From: Eutypa lata
Taxonomy: Eukaryota > Ascomycota > Sordariomycetes > Xylariales > Diatrypaceae
NCBI GenBank assembly: GCA_022661535.1
Contig: JAKULF010000001.1
Span: 3,038,001-3,102,000 of the forward strand
Reading direction: 5' to 3'
Length of the DNA stretch: 64,000 nt
The notes beneath the pieces were generated by a model. It did no database searches and was not told the DNA's origin. It saw nothing but the letters and a program-made list of their open reading frames with translations. The position numbers were made by a program, and so were the translations under genes. Below are positions 45,851 to 57,388 of the stretch, piece after piece (the stretch's first letter is position 1; each line of letters begins with the position of its first letter).

Positions 45851-48800
45851 GATTTCCTGGCTGTTGTTTGTTTCTTACATAACTCCGTTTGAGCTTATGC
45901 GTTGAAAACACTCGGCTCAATACAAACTCTATATAGGTGCGGTTATAAAAACATTGTCGACTTGATGAGGCTAACAAGGCCATCTCAGAGTCCCTACGCT
46001 AAAATATTCGTTCTTTCCCTCAGACGATCTCCGTCAACGACTTACTACATTTGGTATCCCTGTGAGCCTCTGTGGGTATAAATATGTCTTCGCCTCCCAC
46101 CACCCACGAACCAGGTCCAGCAATGTCGTATCATTTCTCGTGCTGGTGCCTATGCAGCCTGAGGTTTGATTTGGAGCCTAATGAAGAGGATGTATAGAGC
46201 GCCGATGATCACCGCGTTGTTCCATTGCAGGATGAACACGTAGGTACTCAGCTGAAAATGCTTGACTATACAAGCCTATAATTCGTCGAATATCATAACA
46301 TTATTACCAGAACGATATATGTAGCCTCATATTACCGGTGAAAGACTTTATGGCATGTCATCGATGCCAATCGCCCGGTCGTGCGGGAACCGACCGGGGC
46401 TATGCCTGTGTTTGAATACCTATGTATGGAACAAATCTATGCCTAACTATCTCACCGATCCGAGTGGATGGGTAGGTCAGGTGTGTGACCTTTGGGCAGC
46501 CGAGAAGTCTCGATTTAATTATCCAATCTCGTAATCTAAATGGATTCGACCGAAGCGGGCTGCTTCAACCGTAGAATGAGACGAACCGTAGCAACTGAAG
46601 CCTGCAGTGGTGTTTCGACTGCATATTGTTTCCGACTTGAAGTAACTATAGAGCACCCTATAGCATAACGGAACTTCTAATAGGAACCAATGATGTCCCC
46701 CCTCTTCGGTCGGTTCTGCAAGTCTGCCCAACTATGTATGTAACTGCGAAGTCGTTACTATCTATCTCCCATCTGGGTACACGATCCCCATCTCCTTATT
46801 TGCAGCCTGTATATGTATGGTGAGTCGCACTTTGTTAAACATAGAAAGTCCTCTGGGCGAGCCTAACTTACTTAATATCGTCTCCCAATTCTCGGAAGTC
46901 GGGGCCCTGCTGTAGCCAATTGGGCCGTACCTCACCGATACGACCTCAAAAGTACTTAGGTGTGACGCTGACCTAGCCTCGAGGAGGCTCCATGACGAGC
47001 AATCAAAAATAACGCGTGAGGTCCAGGCCGAGCGAAATCAAACTTACAGCTCCTGCCAATGAATCAATAGTCAAAGTAAGCAAGACGTCGCAATGCTCTT
47101 CGTTTTAATATACGTAAGTCTTGGCTGCGTGGGTATTATTGCTTTTTCCAGTGTCAGAAGAAGCAGAAGGACACTGGATAGCTCATACTCCCTCAATTCT
47201 TAGTAAGATCATCGATTTAGGCAGGCTTGGGTTTGCCAGTTTATGGTATGCAGCATTTTATGTTCTCGACTTCTCAAACTTATCTTCTACTATTACACTA
47301 CACATCTAAGGATTAAATCGGCTCACACACCGTGTTGCTCTCTTAGCTACAAATCTCGGAATGTTTTCAATTGATATAGACTAGGTATAGGGGTTAATAA
47401 GCGATTGGAAAGTTATCGAAAGGTTAAGCGTCAAGCTCAAGATAAAAAATAGTTAACCTAGCCTTGCTTATCTTAAATGCGCACACAATATGCCTAAAGG
47501 AGTACTTTCTATACTGTTACACACAAATCACGTGAGATATATATTTCCATTGTGGCCCTATCATTATCAACATTTTTTTTTCACGTAAACAAATCGTAGG
47601 ACAATAATAGTTGGATGACATAATCACAATATTATTGGTAATGTTAGTGTCGATATAAGCTCGACTCTCCTAATTAACTACAAATGTGGTGAGCCATCCA
47701 AAGGACTGAAGGGCTCTCCCTCATATACTCTTTCGAGTCGACCTTAAATGGTGAAGGTAACCTTCCAGGAGAGGAATAAAGTCAAGAGAACACTTTACCA
47801 CTTAAGATATCTAGATTAATAGTCTTCACAACTTCATGAAACTCGCTTATGCTAGAGTTCAAAATTTCCTTGCCAAGGTGGCACAATATTTCCCCACGGT
47901 GAACATGATAGCAGCTTATAGGTATAATACGGCCATGTTTTCTAGACCAAGATTAATTTTTAGATACATTCTGAGGTATGGCTTTGAGTGAATTGCAATA
48001 GAAAGGCAAGAACTTCCCATGCTTGACATAGGGTCCGAGTCAAAATCATCCGTGACCCACCTACCTAACTACTTATTGGATTGGTAAAAGTACGGGCGCC
48101 CAAACGTTACGTTTTGGACGCTTATTATAACTTATATTCCTACACTACTCTTATCTATTACCTAGCTACACCGCGCCTATGTGTTACCATCAACATCTAG
48201 CTCTTTAGATCTGCTCGATGGTGTTCCTGCGTATCTACTGAATGGATCTGACCATCATATTTGGCCGAAACGCATGACAGTTCTGGCCTGGTAGTAGCAG
48301 CTAAATAGCAAGTAAGATTTATTACATAAACAATAGGAGTAATATTTTCCTTCTTTGGCGAACTAGACATAAGTCATCACTTAAGATGATAGAATATAAT
48401 ACATAGTTGAAAGGATATATGGACCGGAACGGCTACCCACTTTCATCTACTACTATTAAAATAATAGATCGTAGATGTGGGGGAGCAGATAGATTCGAGA
48501 GAATGTATATGCCACTGTCTTGACGAATACCGAAAATGAATTGTACCACCGAAGAAAAAACACCAACTAGGGAATATAAGCTAGTAACCGCCCAAGACTG
48601 CACATACTTCCTGTACTACAGCCAAGGGATGCCAACATAACCGCTATTCCACAGCACAATCTCTAAGTCGTATATTGCACTTTCTCTTCCGCTGGTGGTT
48701 GCATTTGACGATATATACGTGGTTAGACATGGGAGACCAATTATTTGGAAGAGGAATTGGAATGCAAGCTTCCGAAAGCTAGTTTCTTCAGCAGTCCGTT

Positions 48801-50894
48801 AAACGGTTCTGTTGTAATATGAACGATCCTTGTTCGTCCAATGCAAAATTATGACATAGCTGTAAAGTTGGGTGAGAGAGACATGACCATAGCTACGTCT
48901 TGCTATAAGGCGTTTTAGCTAATACATATATTGGTTTGTAAATAATATACTGACCTGTATAATGTGCGTATTATTACAGCTATATAGTCTAACAATAATG
49001 TTTGCACAGTTGAGGAATGCGGGATGCGGGATGCGGGATGCCGCTTGTTAAAGATTCATAGGTACAGCTCAGTTTTCCATATAATATGCAACGGAACAGA
49101 ATGCAAGCTGAACCGCTACACCAGTACAAGTGCAATGTTGTTAACTCGAGGGCTATCCATTTTGCGTAACCTCATATAGTAGATTGCCACTTAGTCACGT
49201 TGCCATAATAGCAACGACCTAGCTATCCTGTACGAGCCCTAGTGAAATATATTTTACGTAACTTACATAACCCGAAAGTATTTTACTCTTGAAGCTATGT
49301 ATCTTGAAATCTAGTTACTGTCTCATACCGACACAGCTGGCTGTTCTGGGTTAGAAGAACCCGTCTTCGCTTTAGATAATATTTCTTCACACCATGCAGC
49401 CAGCCACGAATTCATATTGCCTTTCCACATGTAAAGAATTTACGAAATTTTAAACAAGATCGAGACAAGATGTATTTAAGTAAAGCTAACAGCTGGATGA
49501 AACAAGAATATTCCCATATAACTATCGGAACAACGTACCAGCCCAGTTCTTCCTAGACTGAAGTTATATTATTTGGGTAGAAACTGCTTTCGTAATCTAT
49601 CAGACTTCATTATGCGTTCCTAGCTAGTTCTTCAGGGTGACCGCCCTCCACTTTGCCTGCAACCTAGAAGTGGCTTACCATATTGGTATTTCAATTTGAG
49701 TTGTGCACTGTGCTGGGACGGAGAACTGCACCCGTAGATTTGGACAGTGTGTAAGGGATTAGCAACATTCCGAATCATAACTTCTCTAGACCTCCTCTTT
49801 CTAGCCAGGTAATTAGTGAATGTTGTGATAGTCATACTCGTCTGCAAAGTCTCTTGGGTTCACTTCACACTAGTTTCGAAAGACACCCTCAGAATGTTGA
49901 AGATGGTTCTCCTAGCTGCATACATAGACTCAACTTCCCTTTCTAGGACTTGGCCGACCAGACCTACCTACTCCTTTCTAGCAGCTGACTGCTGATACTC
50001 CCAAAAGTGTCTACCTCTTTCTAAAACTAGCAGAATCTGTCTGGGGAAGCTCTACATACAATACTTATGACCTCGAGGCAATCTCGCGTATACTTAGATA
50101 AACACAGCGAGGGTTTCAGCCGCTAGAATAAAGAAAAAAGGGGACTAGTTTCCAAGCGAAATTACGTGGCGTTATATTGATACAATGTCCACCTGATGCT
50201 TTTATTGTCGCAACAAGTTGCAGTTGCCCTTCCGTGATAACCAATAATCCCGCATAGCGACAGACTCGTCCCTTCAATCATGATGATCACAACATGAAGG
50301 TGGTATTGTAACCCCTTGCTACAGGGCGCCAGATATCTTAGCGCCTGCAGTGTTTCGGAAATGGAGAGAGATTGAGACTCTACCGCTCGAGCTAAGAGAC
50401 AGCCTCTATTATGGATTTCTCGATTAGGATAATTTCCCAATATAGGAGGTCAATTCCAGGTAGGGTACCGTATTACTCCTATATTCGTACACTTGGCATG
50501 CCAAGATAGGTAGGTCCGTCAGACAGAGGAAGTTTCTCCTTTTGCAGCGATCGAGTTGTTTATATGGCATGGATCTTATCCGTTGCTTAGGTACTCGCTA
50601 CGATCTCCAGTTAATGGACTTCCTTTTATGGGAGATTAACTTGCCCTGTTGGTATGCTACATGTATGAATTTATAGGGATAAGACGGTAAGTGTAAGTAT
50701 ACCCTATTTGGTTAGGCTCGTTTATTTAATTTCACCTCCATGACTGTTGCGTTAACTATGTTACGGCAGCGAGAAAATCAGCTTGTGAGCCCGAAGACTG
50801 CGATAACGGAACCGGAAATGTTTATAAACATCATGCCGCATGAATAAATTGATGATTCAAATGTCCGTTTGGTCATAGTTGAGCTGGCTTGAGT
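45851..50894. other. 5-kb gene-poor region
   Basis: No supported gene in 5 kb. Content: an 18-bp string at 46647-46664 shared with 32.5 kb; a triple GCGGGAT repeat at about 49019-49040; and scattered minus-strand open frames at 49323-49430, 49632-49847 and 50162-50440 that look weakly protein-like but are unassigned. The whole stretch may be decayed genes or transposons. Confidence 0.4.
49323..49430 (-). other. Short protein-like fragment
   Basis: 35-codon frame from an ATG at 49430: begins MWKGNMNSWLAAWCEEILSK and ends at a TGA. The composition looks like the C-terminal end of a real protein, but upstream sequence carries stops and no acceptor gives a convincing join. Possibly a gene relic. 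Confidence 0.15.
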
Positions 50895-51183
50895 ATGTTC
50901 AAGCCATTACCTCAATCACCGAAGGCTGCATCTACTCAACAGGTGGGTACGAGTCCCGAGTTCTCAACAAACATCCATCATCATTCACTCAGTATTAATT
51001 ATGCCAGTCCAGTCCCCAAGCCCATTTTAGCAATTGGAGTTGACCCTGGTCTTTCGAGGTTGCATCTTGCAAAGAGCGGGCTTCTTAAAGCCTTATATAT
51101 CCTGTCGGGATAGCACCAATGGTGAACCTCTCATTCCTTGTGTAACTCTACTTGATTTTGAACCCTAACGGAGGATTGGACAG

Positions 51184-51580
51184 CCTCGGAAGCGGTGGGT
51201 CTGGCTCTGGACATGCGTTCGTACCTTTCTGCAGTTTGCTTGGTAGACATCGTGGCTCGTTCGGTCGTTAACTCTTAGCAGTGCGCCTGTGGTCGTTCAC
51301 GAATGAACATTCGGTTAGTAGAACATATAACACGCGCATACCCCCCCCCCCCTCCCCCCTCCGCCATTTAGTTGCGGCGTTATTCGAGTGCTGACGACGT
51401 TGAAAATCGCAGTAAGTACTTTCTTGCGTTCAATTGGAAATTCTTCGGTCATAATCGTCTCGGATCAGCCGGCAATCTCTGACGTGGGATTCGGCATTTA
51501 TAGATACGGAACCATGCGAGAGCTGTGGGACGCCACGATGCGCTTACTGTGACGTGGAAAAAGTACAAAGCCGTGCTTGA
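51184..51580 (+). CDS. Small Cys-rich (zinc-binding type) protein, copy B, partial
   Basis: Second copy of the gene at 33279-33663. Exons 51184-51234, 51282-51313 (32 nt, as in copy A) and 51469-51580 encode WVWLWTCVRTFLQ, CACGRSRM and DTEPCESCGTPRCAYC. At the end of the first exon copy B is one base shorter than copy A (CTGCA|GTTTGC against CTGGAC|GTACTT), so the two copies cannot both be in frame here and one is probably broken. The likely start is the ATG at 50895 (MFKPLPQSPK), similar to MFQP upstream of copy A, but the middle is unresolved. It faces the CorA-like gene at 54.1 kb, as copy A faces a decayed CorA-like copy. Function unknown; a zinc-binding role is inferred only from Cys spacing. 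Confidence 0.4.
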
Positions 51581-51923
51581 AGGTGGAAGGAGGAAATGGA
51601 AAATGAAAGCTCTAATGGAGGACAGGAGACCTTGTTTGGTGGGGGGGAGAATAGTTGTGCACGGGCCACCAATATCGTTACCTGGTTGATAATTCCCTGG
51701 ACAATTCGGATTTAAAAGTCAGTTGTTTTTATTTGTATATCACATCCTTCCATGAATATGAGGATAGGTTTAAAGGATGCAGAGTGAAAAAAAAAATTGA
51801 GAAAAGAAAATTTAACCACAGCTTATGAAATACATGTCGCAGAGAGGAAGGACTATGTACAGGAGATCCCAGCATCGAAACTACATATACGTAGTTAACT
51901 AGTCTCGCTACTTTGTACGGCAT

Positions 51924-52392
51924 ACCATAAAAGACCCCCTTTCTGCACACCCCCACATTCTGCACAGCAAAGATTTGAAATCACTATACAAATCCTAAAT
52001 CTTTCTTAAGTAATAACTTTACGATTTTAATTCCTAAAAATCTAATATTATATATTTATTTATATAAAATCATAAAGGTTATATATATATAAACTGTATA
52101 CTTTTTCGGTTTTTATTTCGAAAGTTATTTAATAAAATAAGCTTTTTAAATTATATATATATTTTTATACATAAAATATTATACGTATTAAACCGAAATA
52201 AATCGAAATAAACAGCTAAAATTACATTAAGAATAAATTTATGATCAGAAAAGTCTAAGGATCATTTTGATAAAGGCCTTAAGTTCGTAGCGTAGAAATT
52301 GAAGAAATTTATTTTTTCGGGCTATTTTGTATGGTGATTTTGTATGGAGCATGCAAAATGTAGGGGTATCCAGAAAGGGGGTCTTACATGGT
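51924..52392. mobile_element. 469-bp TIR element (MITE-like), interior RIP-degraded
   Basis: Terminal inverted repeats of 41 bp: 51924-51964 begins ACCATAAAAGACCCCCTTTC, and the reverse complement of 52352-52392 begins ACCATGTAAGACCCCCTTTC. About 35 of 41 positions agree, and most differences are transitions. The interior (about 52010-52240) is AT-only, as after RIP, and has no coding capacity. AT-rich flanks (GGCAT on the left, ATTAATG on the right) do not give a clear target-site duplication, though a TA or AT duplication as in Tc1/mariner-like elements is possible. A non-autonomous DNA transposon is the best reading. Confidence 0.75.
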
Positions 52393-54093
52393 ATTAATGC
52401 CGGCATATACAAATCTCCAACATAATATGCATCTGCTGCTTGGAAACTACGCTACTGCTTGCGACTGTCTTACAGGAACCTAGCGTTCATAACAATTCGT
52501 AGGCAATCCTACGTATCTTTCTAGACATGTGATTTACCATCCTACTCCCTTCCGTGGTGCAAATCAGACTAAAGCTACTCGTTATCTGGCGTATGATATC
52601 ATCCTCCATCCTGCTACACGTTTCGGGATACTAATATTTTAATTTGCTAAGGTAACAGATCTATCTTTTTAAAATACTACGAGTTGATGTCATAATCTGG
52701 CTTCACCAATGAAATATTCTTAATTAGACAATGTGAGGTGGTTGGACTCGTGATACGTTGGCTGTGGATACTACTGGGTTGGGAATGAGATCGGGGTTGG
52801 GCACAAAAGACATTGGAGGTCCGCATTGCTCTAGGCGGATGAGACGAGCGAGCATGTCTGCATACGTGCCTGTAGCATTGAGGTATAAGAGTCTGGGAAG
52901 AGGCCAACACTTTTAACTCGTTCTCTATTGATTCCTAGGAAATTTACTCCCATTCTAAAGTGTTCTAATATATCCATTAGATCGTCATATTGGTATGGTT
53001 TGTGGAAGACCCGAGCGGGGGTAATGGTATCCATCTTTCGTGTCCATCAAGTAGTTGCGTCTATAGCAACTGTAGTTTATGTTTTGACGCCCAACGCAGC
53101 TGTGAGTCAGTGACAAAAAGCACAGTCTTCAGAAGTCTGATTATTATATTATTTTTCATATATTCTCTTTCGCATATTGTTGGTGCTAGGAGCACTACCT
53201 TTAGATCGATGTCCCAAGCAAATGCGAACGTAGATGTTCCTGGAAATAAATAGAAACAATACCATGAATCCGCTAAGCGGTGTAAATAGAAGCGTCAATT
53301 AAAAACAACCTTTTGTAACAATGCCCCAGGCCAGATGTCACCCAGCACCGCAGTACTATCACACTCTTCTTGCAATTAAGTTGGTAGTTGTACTTTTCCA
53401 ACCATTTAGACCACATAAAAGATTGATTATTGTATACATAAGCACGAGAAGGGTCAAAACAATACATGGCACGTGTTGATTTGAAGTTTACTATGTAACG
53501 AGTACCGTTCGGTCGACTGTAACTTAACTATCCAAGAAGTTAGAGCCTCTGGCATGAGCTACCTGATGCCTCAGGATGTATCTTAAATAATCCAGCTCTG
53601 TAAATCCGTAGACAAAAAGGGTACGCTCTAATTCCCCGGAGTGGATAGTGTGTGACAATAGCATGTGATGTAAAGGTAACGTATGTGATAAGTCTAATAC
53701 AGTGGAACACTGTTGGGTGATTGGGCATCACAGAGTGGCGCGTGGGAAATGAAGCTTGGGAGGATGTTGCATGGCCATTGATTCCTACCTGCTGTCTGCT
53801 ACCATCCACAGGGCAACCGCCCCTATATATACCCTCTGACGATTCTCAAGTAGGTAACCGCTAGTCAGGAGGACCTGAAATCTCTAACTGGCTACCGAAT
53901 ACCACGACAAACGCTTAATTTAGGCCATATCCTATGTGATAAGCCTGCAGCGTGTTGACTCTTTAATCTGTATGACGGATAACATACCTAAACCTTTACT
54001 CATATAATATTCGTGATTCTGTATTAAATGTTTGACTATTTAGGAATACGACACTATCAATCTCAATAAGCAATACTCAAAGTCACCATGACC
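52393..54093. other. Intergenic region
   Basis: 1.7 kb between the TIR element and the CorA-like gene end. Short frames on both strands; none shows a domain or consistent exon structure. Confidence 0.35.
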
Positions 54094-56250
54094 TTACTCC
54101 AATATCTCCGCTGTTTCTTCTGTTACTCTAGGAACATCCCGTATTTCAAGCAACCCTACTCGCCGGCGCACCCATTTGACAAACGCTCGGGACCATTTCA
54201 GGTCTCGAAGTACGTCTAGGACTATCCATATCGATCCTTTAAGTATGGATATAGTGATTATCAAGTTCCAGGGGGTCGGGTTTATAGGCATATATCCCTT
54301 TTCCGTGCTAAGCAACGCTGCAGCAAGTCCAAATGGCAAGGAAAGCTAACCATATTAGTAGTATTCCAAGCCCGGGATCGAGAGTACTTACAAAGGTAAT
54401 CCAGGTCAGGACACGCACATCTCTAGCAGTGCCCTCTTGGAATAGGGAGGATATATTGTTCTCATGCGCTAGCCGAAGGGTGAGCTGATTTTGTTAGTCC
54501 ATGTGGTCAAGGTCGCTTATTTGAATATTAGCCTTACATCTCTTGACATGTCTTTGCAAAGGCTGTCCTTGATATTCTGGAGAGTAATTAAGAAGCCCCC
54601 TAACTCGTCGTGTATCGTAGTGATATTTCCCAGAGACCCCACGGCTTCATCTGAAACGTTTAGGTCATGGATAGGACCCCAAAAATAGTAAACCCCTTTA
54701 GAGAAGAAGAGGTTTAACGCGCGGTCATATTCTTGCAGCATGTTAATGAACTTGGTTAGGAGTTCTGTAGCCATTTTCATCCATTCCTGTAATTCCAATC
54801 GTAGTTTCGTTCTTGCCGTGTCTGATTTCAAGTCGTTTACTTGTTTTTGAGCCTTGATCAAGCATTCTGTCTGACTCAATCTGGCGCCGTAGTCGCTTTG
54901 CTGAAGGATTCCGTCAGCAACGCATGATCAAATAAATGCTACATCCGATATCACTATACCATAGAATAGATATCTCCAAACGCCCTGCCCAGTTAAGGTA
55001 AATATGAAATAAAACCAAACTCACATATATCTCGATGGCCTCTTTTATGTGTAAAAGCAGATTTTCCCACTCATTCTTGGCTTTCCTGAGGCGTTTGGAA
55101 AATACCTGTAGAAAATACTCTCGTGGGTCATCCAGTGCGGCATTGGTTGTTGTTTCGGCTGTGAACGGGTCCACCTTAACACCATCAAGTAGATGTTGCT
55201 CATAGTCGTTTATGCTCTCAAGGTCTTCATCTACAAGGCATTCCTCAAAGTATAGGTCTATGAACATATATGCGACCCATGAGTAACTATCCCACCCAGA
55301 CACCAAACACGATATCTTCGCTTCGTAAATGATGTCATCCTCACTGTTGTCGTGCTTCTCTGAAAATGTTCGTAAGAATGTGATATTCATAGAACTCCTC
55401 AGGGGATGACCGTCGCTTTTCCGATGATCGTCCAAAGTCTTCTTGTGTTTCCGCAAAGCATAGAAAGGAAGGTGGATTTCAAAAGAAAAAATAGGAAGGC
55501 CGTTAGTCTAGGTCTTGAGTCAGTTATTGATACTACAAAAGGGAAGGACTACATACAAGAATCATAGTGCTGACTCTAGTGGCAAATTGTAGATGGCGGT
55601 AAATGAACTCCCCGAGAACACGGGCCTGGGTCGAGGAAGCACTCGCGGCCAAGGCAAGAACGGTCCAACGGTCAAGATTGGCGATGTATCTATTCTTGTG
55701 TCAACAACTTAAAGGTCATATGGTTGAACACTGCAAACGCACATGCGCCGTATGTTCACTTTGGCTTCAGATAGGTACGTTGTTGTTGAGTTACTCGGTG
55801 TAGCATGTGCTATTCTCTCAGCCCACCTCTAGAATTTATCTCAGAATAATCATAAATCATAGAGTATTTAGACAGTTTACTTACTGGTCTTCTAAGAGCG
55901 TTATATAGATCAAATGCAGTCAGACCGCCACGGGGTGGTAGTGGGCATTCATTGTCGTTGGTCTCATCAAGGAGCGACACCTTTTGGTCGGTGTTAACCC
56001 TTTCTAAGCCCTCCATAGTCACATCAGAACAAAACCTGGCCACGGCCCGTTTCTTATATGGACAGGCATAGTTCTCGTTGATCTTTGACATGAAGCGATT
56101 GATGATATCTTCGGAAGCATTGACGCTGTCAAGGCCAGCCGCATAAGGCTCATCTTCATCACGAAGGTCAATTCTATCTCGTGGTGACTGAAACGAATAT
56201 CGCCAACGATGTGATGATTGTTGGGAGAAGCCCTCATATACGGAGACCAT
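54094..56250 (-). CDS. CorA-like membrane protein, paralogue 2
   Basis: Seven exons (56250-55885, 55828-55743, 55689-55557, 55507-55025, 54900-54538, 54484-54392, 54345-54094) give 591 residues. Exon number, phases and the 133-nt third exon match paralogue 1, while protein identity is only moderate, so the duplication is old. Landmarks: NLDRWTVLALAAS (about 155), FEIHLPFYALRKHKK, GWDSYSWVAYMFIDLYFEE, PREYFLQVFSKRLRK, then the pre-membrane helix LRLAHENNISSLFQEGTARD (about 480-499), VLTWITFLSLPFGLAAALL and a second hydrophobic segment. CorA superfamily topology with two C-terminal membrane helices, but no GMN motif; role unknown. It faces the small Cys-rich gene copy B. Confidence 0.8.
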
Positions 56251-57388
56251 CGCACATTACCGAAATAGTGGGAGGTTGTAAGATGAGAACCCTTCATGTC
56301 TGTCTTGATTATAAACTAAGGTCTACGGACACATGTAGGTGACAGGATTTCATGACAAGCAAGCACCATAGGATATACTTTCCCTGCTAGGCTGCTCTGT
56401 GAGGCTCTCCGTCGGATGTTTACCTCACGGCCTATTAATTTAAGGTCATACCATCGCTGAAACCCACGGTGATCCGACAATTGCTCACGACCATCGAATC
56501 GGGATGGAAAGTTTCATGAGTGGATCCACGCATGTTGTCAAAAATTAGACGGTCTGGAGCATCATGAACGGTCAAGAGAATAATAGGCCTGCATGTAGAT
56601 GCTTACCGAAAACCATAATCTATTGACGGAACCTGTCTGAGCCTCCGTTTCACAAGACTTATAACCACTTATATTGGAGGTCCTTCGGTGATGCTGCTTC
56701 GTCAACACCTAATATATTTCTTTTCCAGAATATTACTTGCCTCACTGCGAACCGTGCTGCAGAATAACATAGCCCCAACCCTTAACCGTAACGATAGCTC
56801 ATTTATTGGAGCCACGCAGAGCTACGTGCATGTCACATGAACGAGTCTTATATATTGCTTCTTAAATACCCCATTATAGTTCTGCTTTATTTGGAATACT
56901 GATCAACTATTCGCACATTCCACAGGTACACGGCTGCAGCCGTTACCATACAGATGTCGTTAATAGTCATTTGTTCTGCGCATATCAGCAATGTAGATAT
57001 CTACTAGAGGCCAGGAGAACCGTAAGCGTGGCTGAGGCGCATTTCTTTCTACTTTTCAGCCTGATTAAATGGTGCCTAAGGTGTGCGTGCCCAATATTGC
57101 ATATTGTAACATTGAAGCAGTCATATAGTGCCGGAAACCGACGTTCCAATTATATAGCGACGGATGTAGATCATGAGGACCTATAACTGGTGAAGAGTGC
57201 CAAGCAAGTTGTCTTACCAAAAAGCTGATGCCCAAGCAAACCCCACCCGAACTCTTCAAGCTCATCATCGTACTTTAACGAAGACATCGAATTAATCTAA
57301 AAAAGGCTCTCTGTTCGGGCGAACCCTATTATGCATCCTCCCGAACCTAATTTTGGATTGTTTTAGCTCATCCTATCTCTTTGCAACA
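56251..57388. other. Intergenic region
   Basis: 1.1 kb between divergently transcribed genes (CorA-like paralogue 2 and the ArgRS-like gene). No supported gene; it must carry both promoters. Confidence 0.4.
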
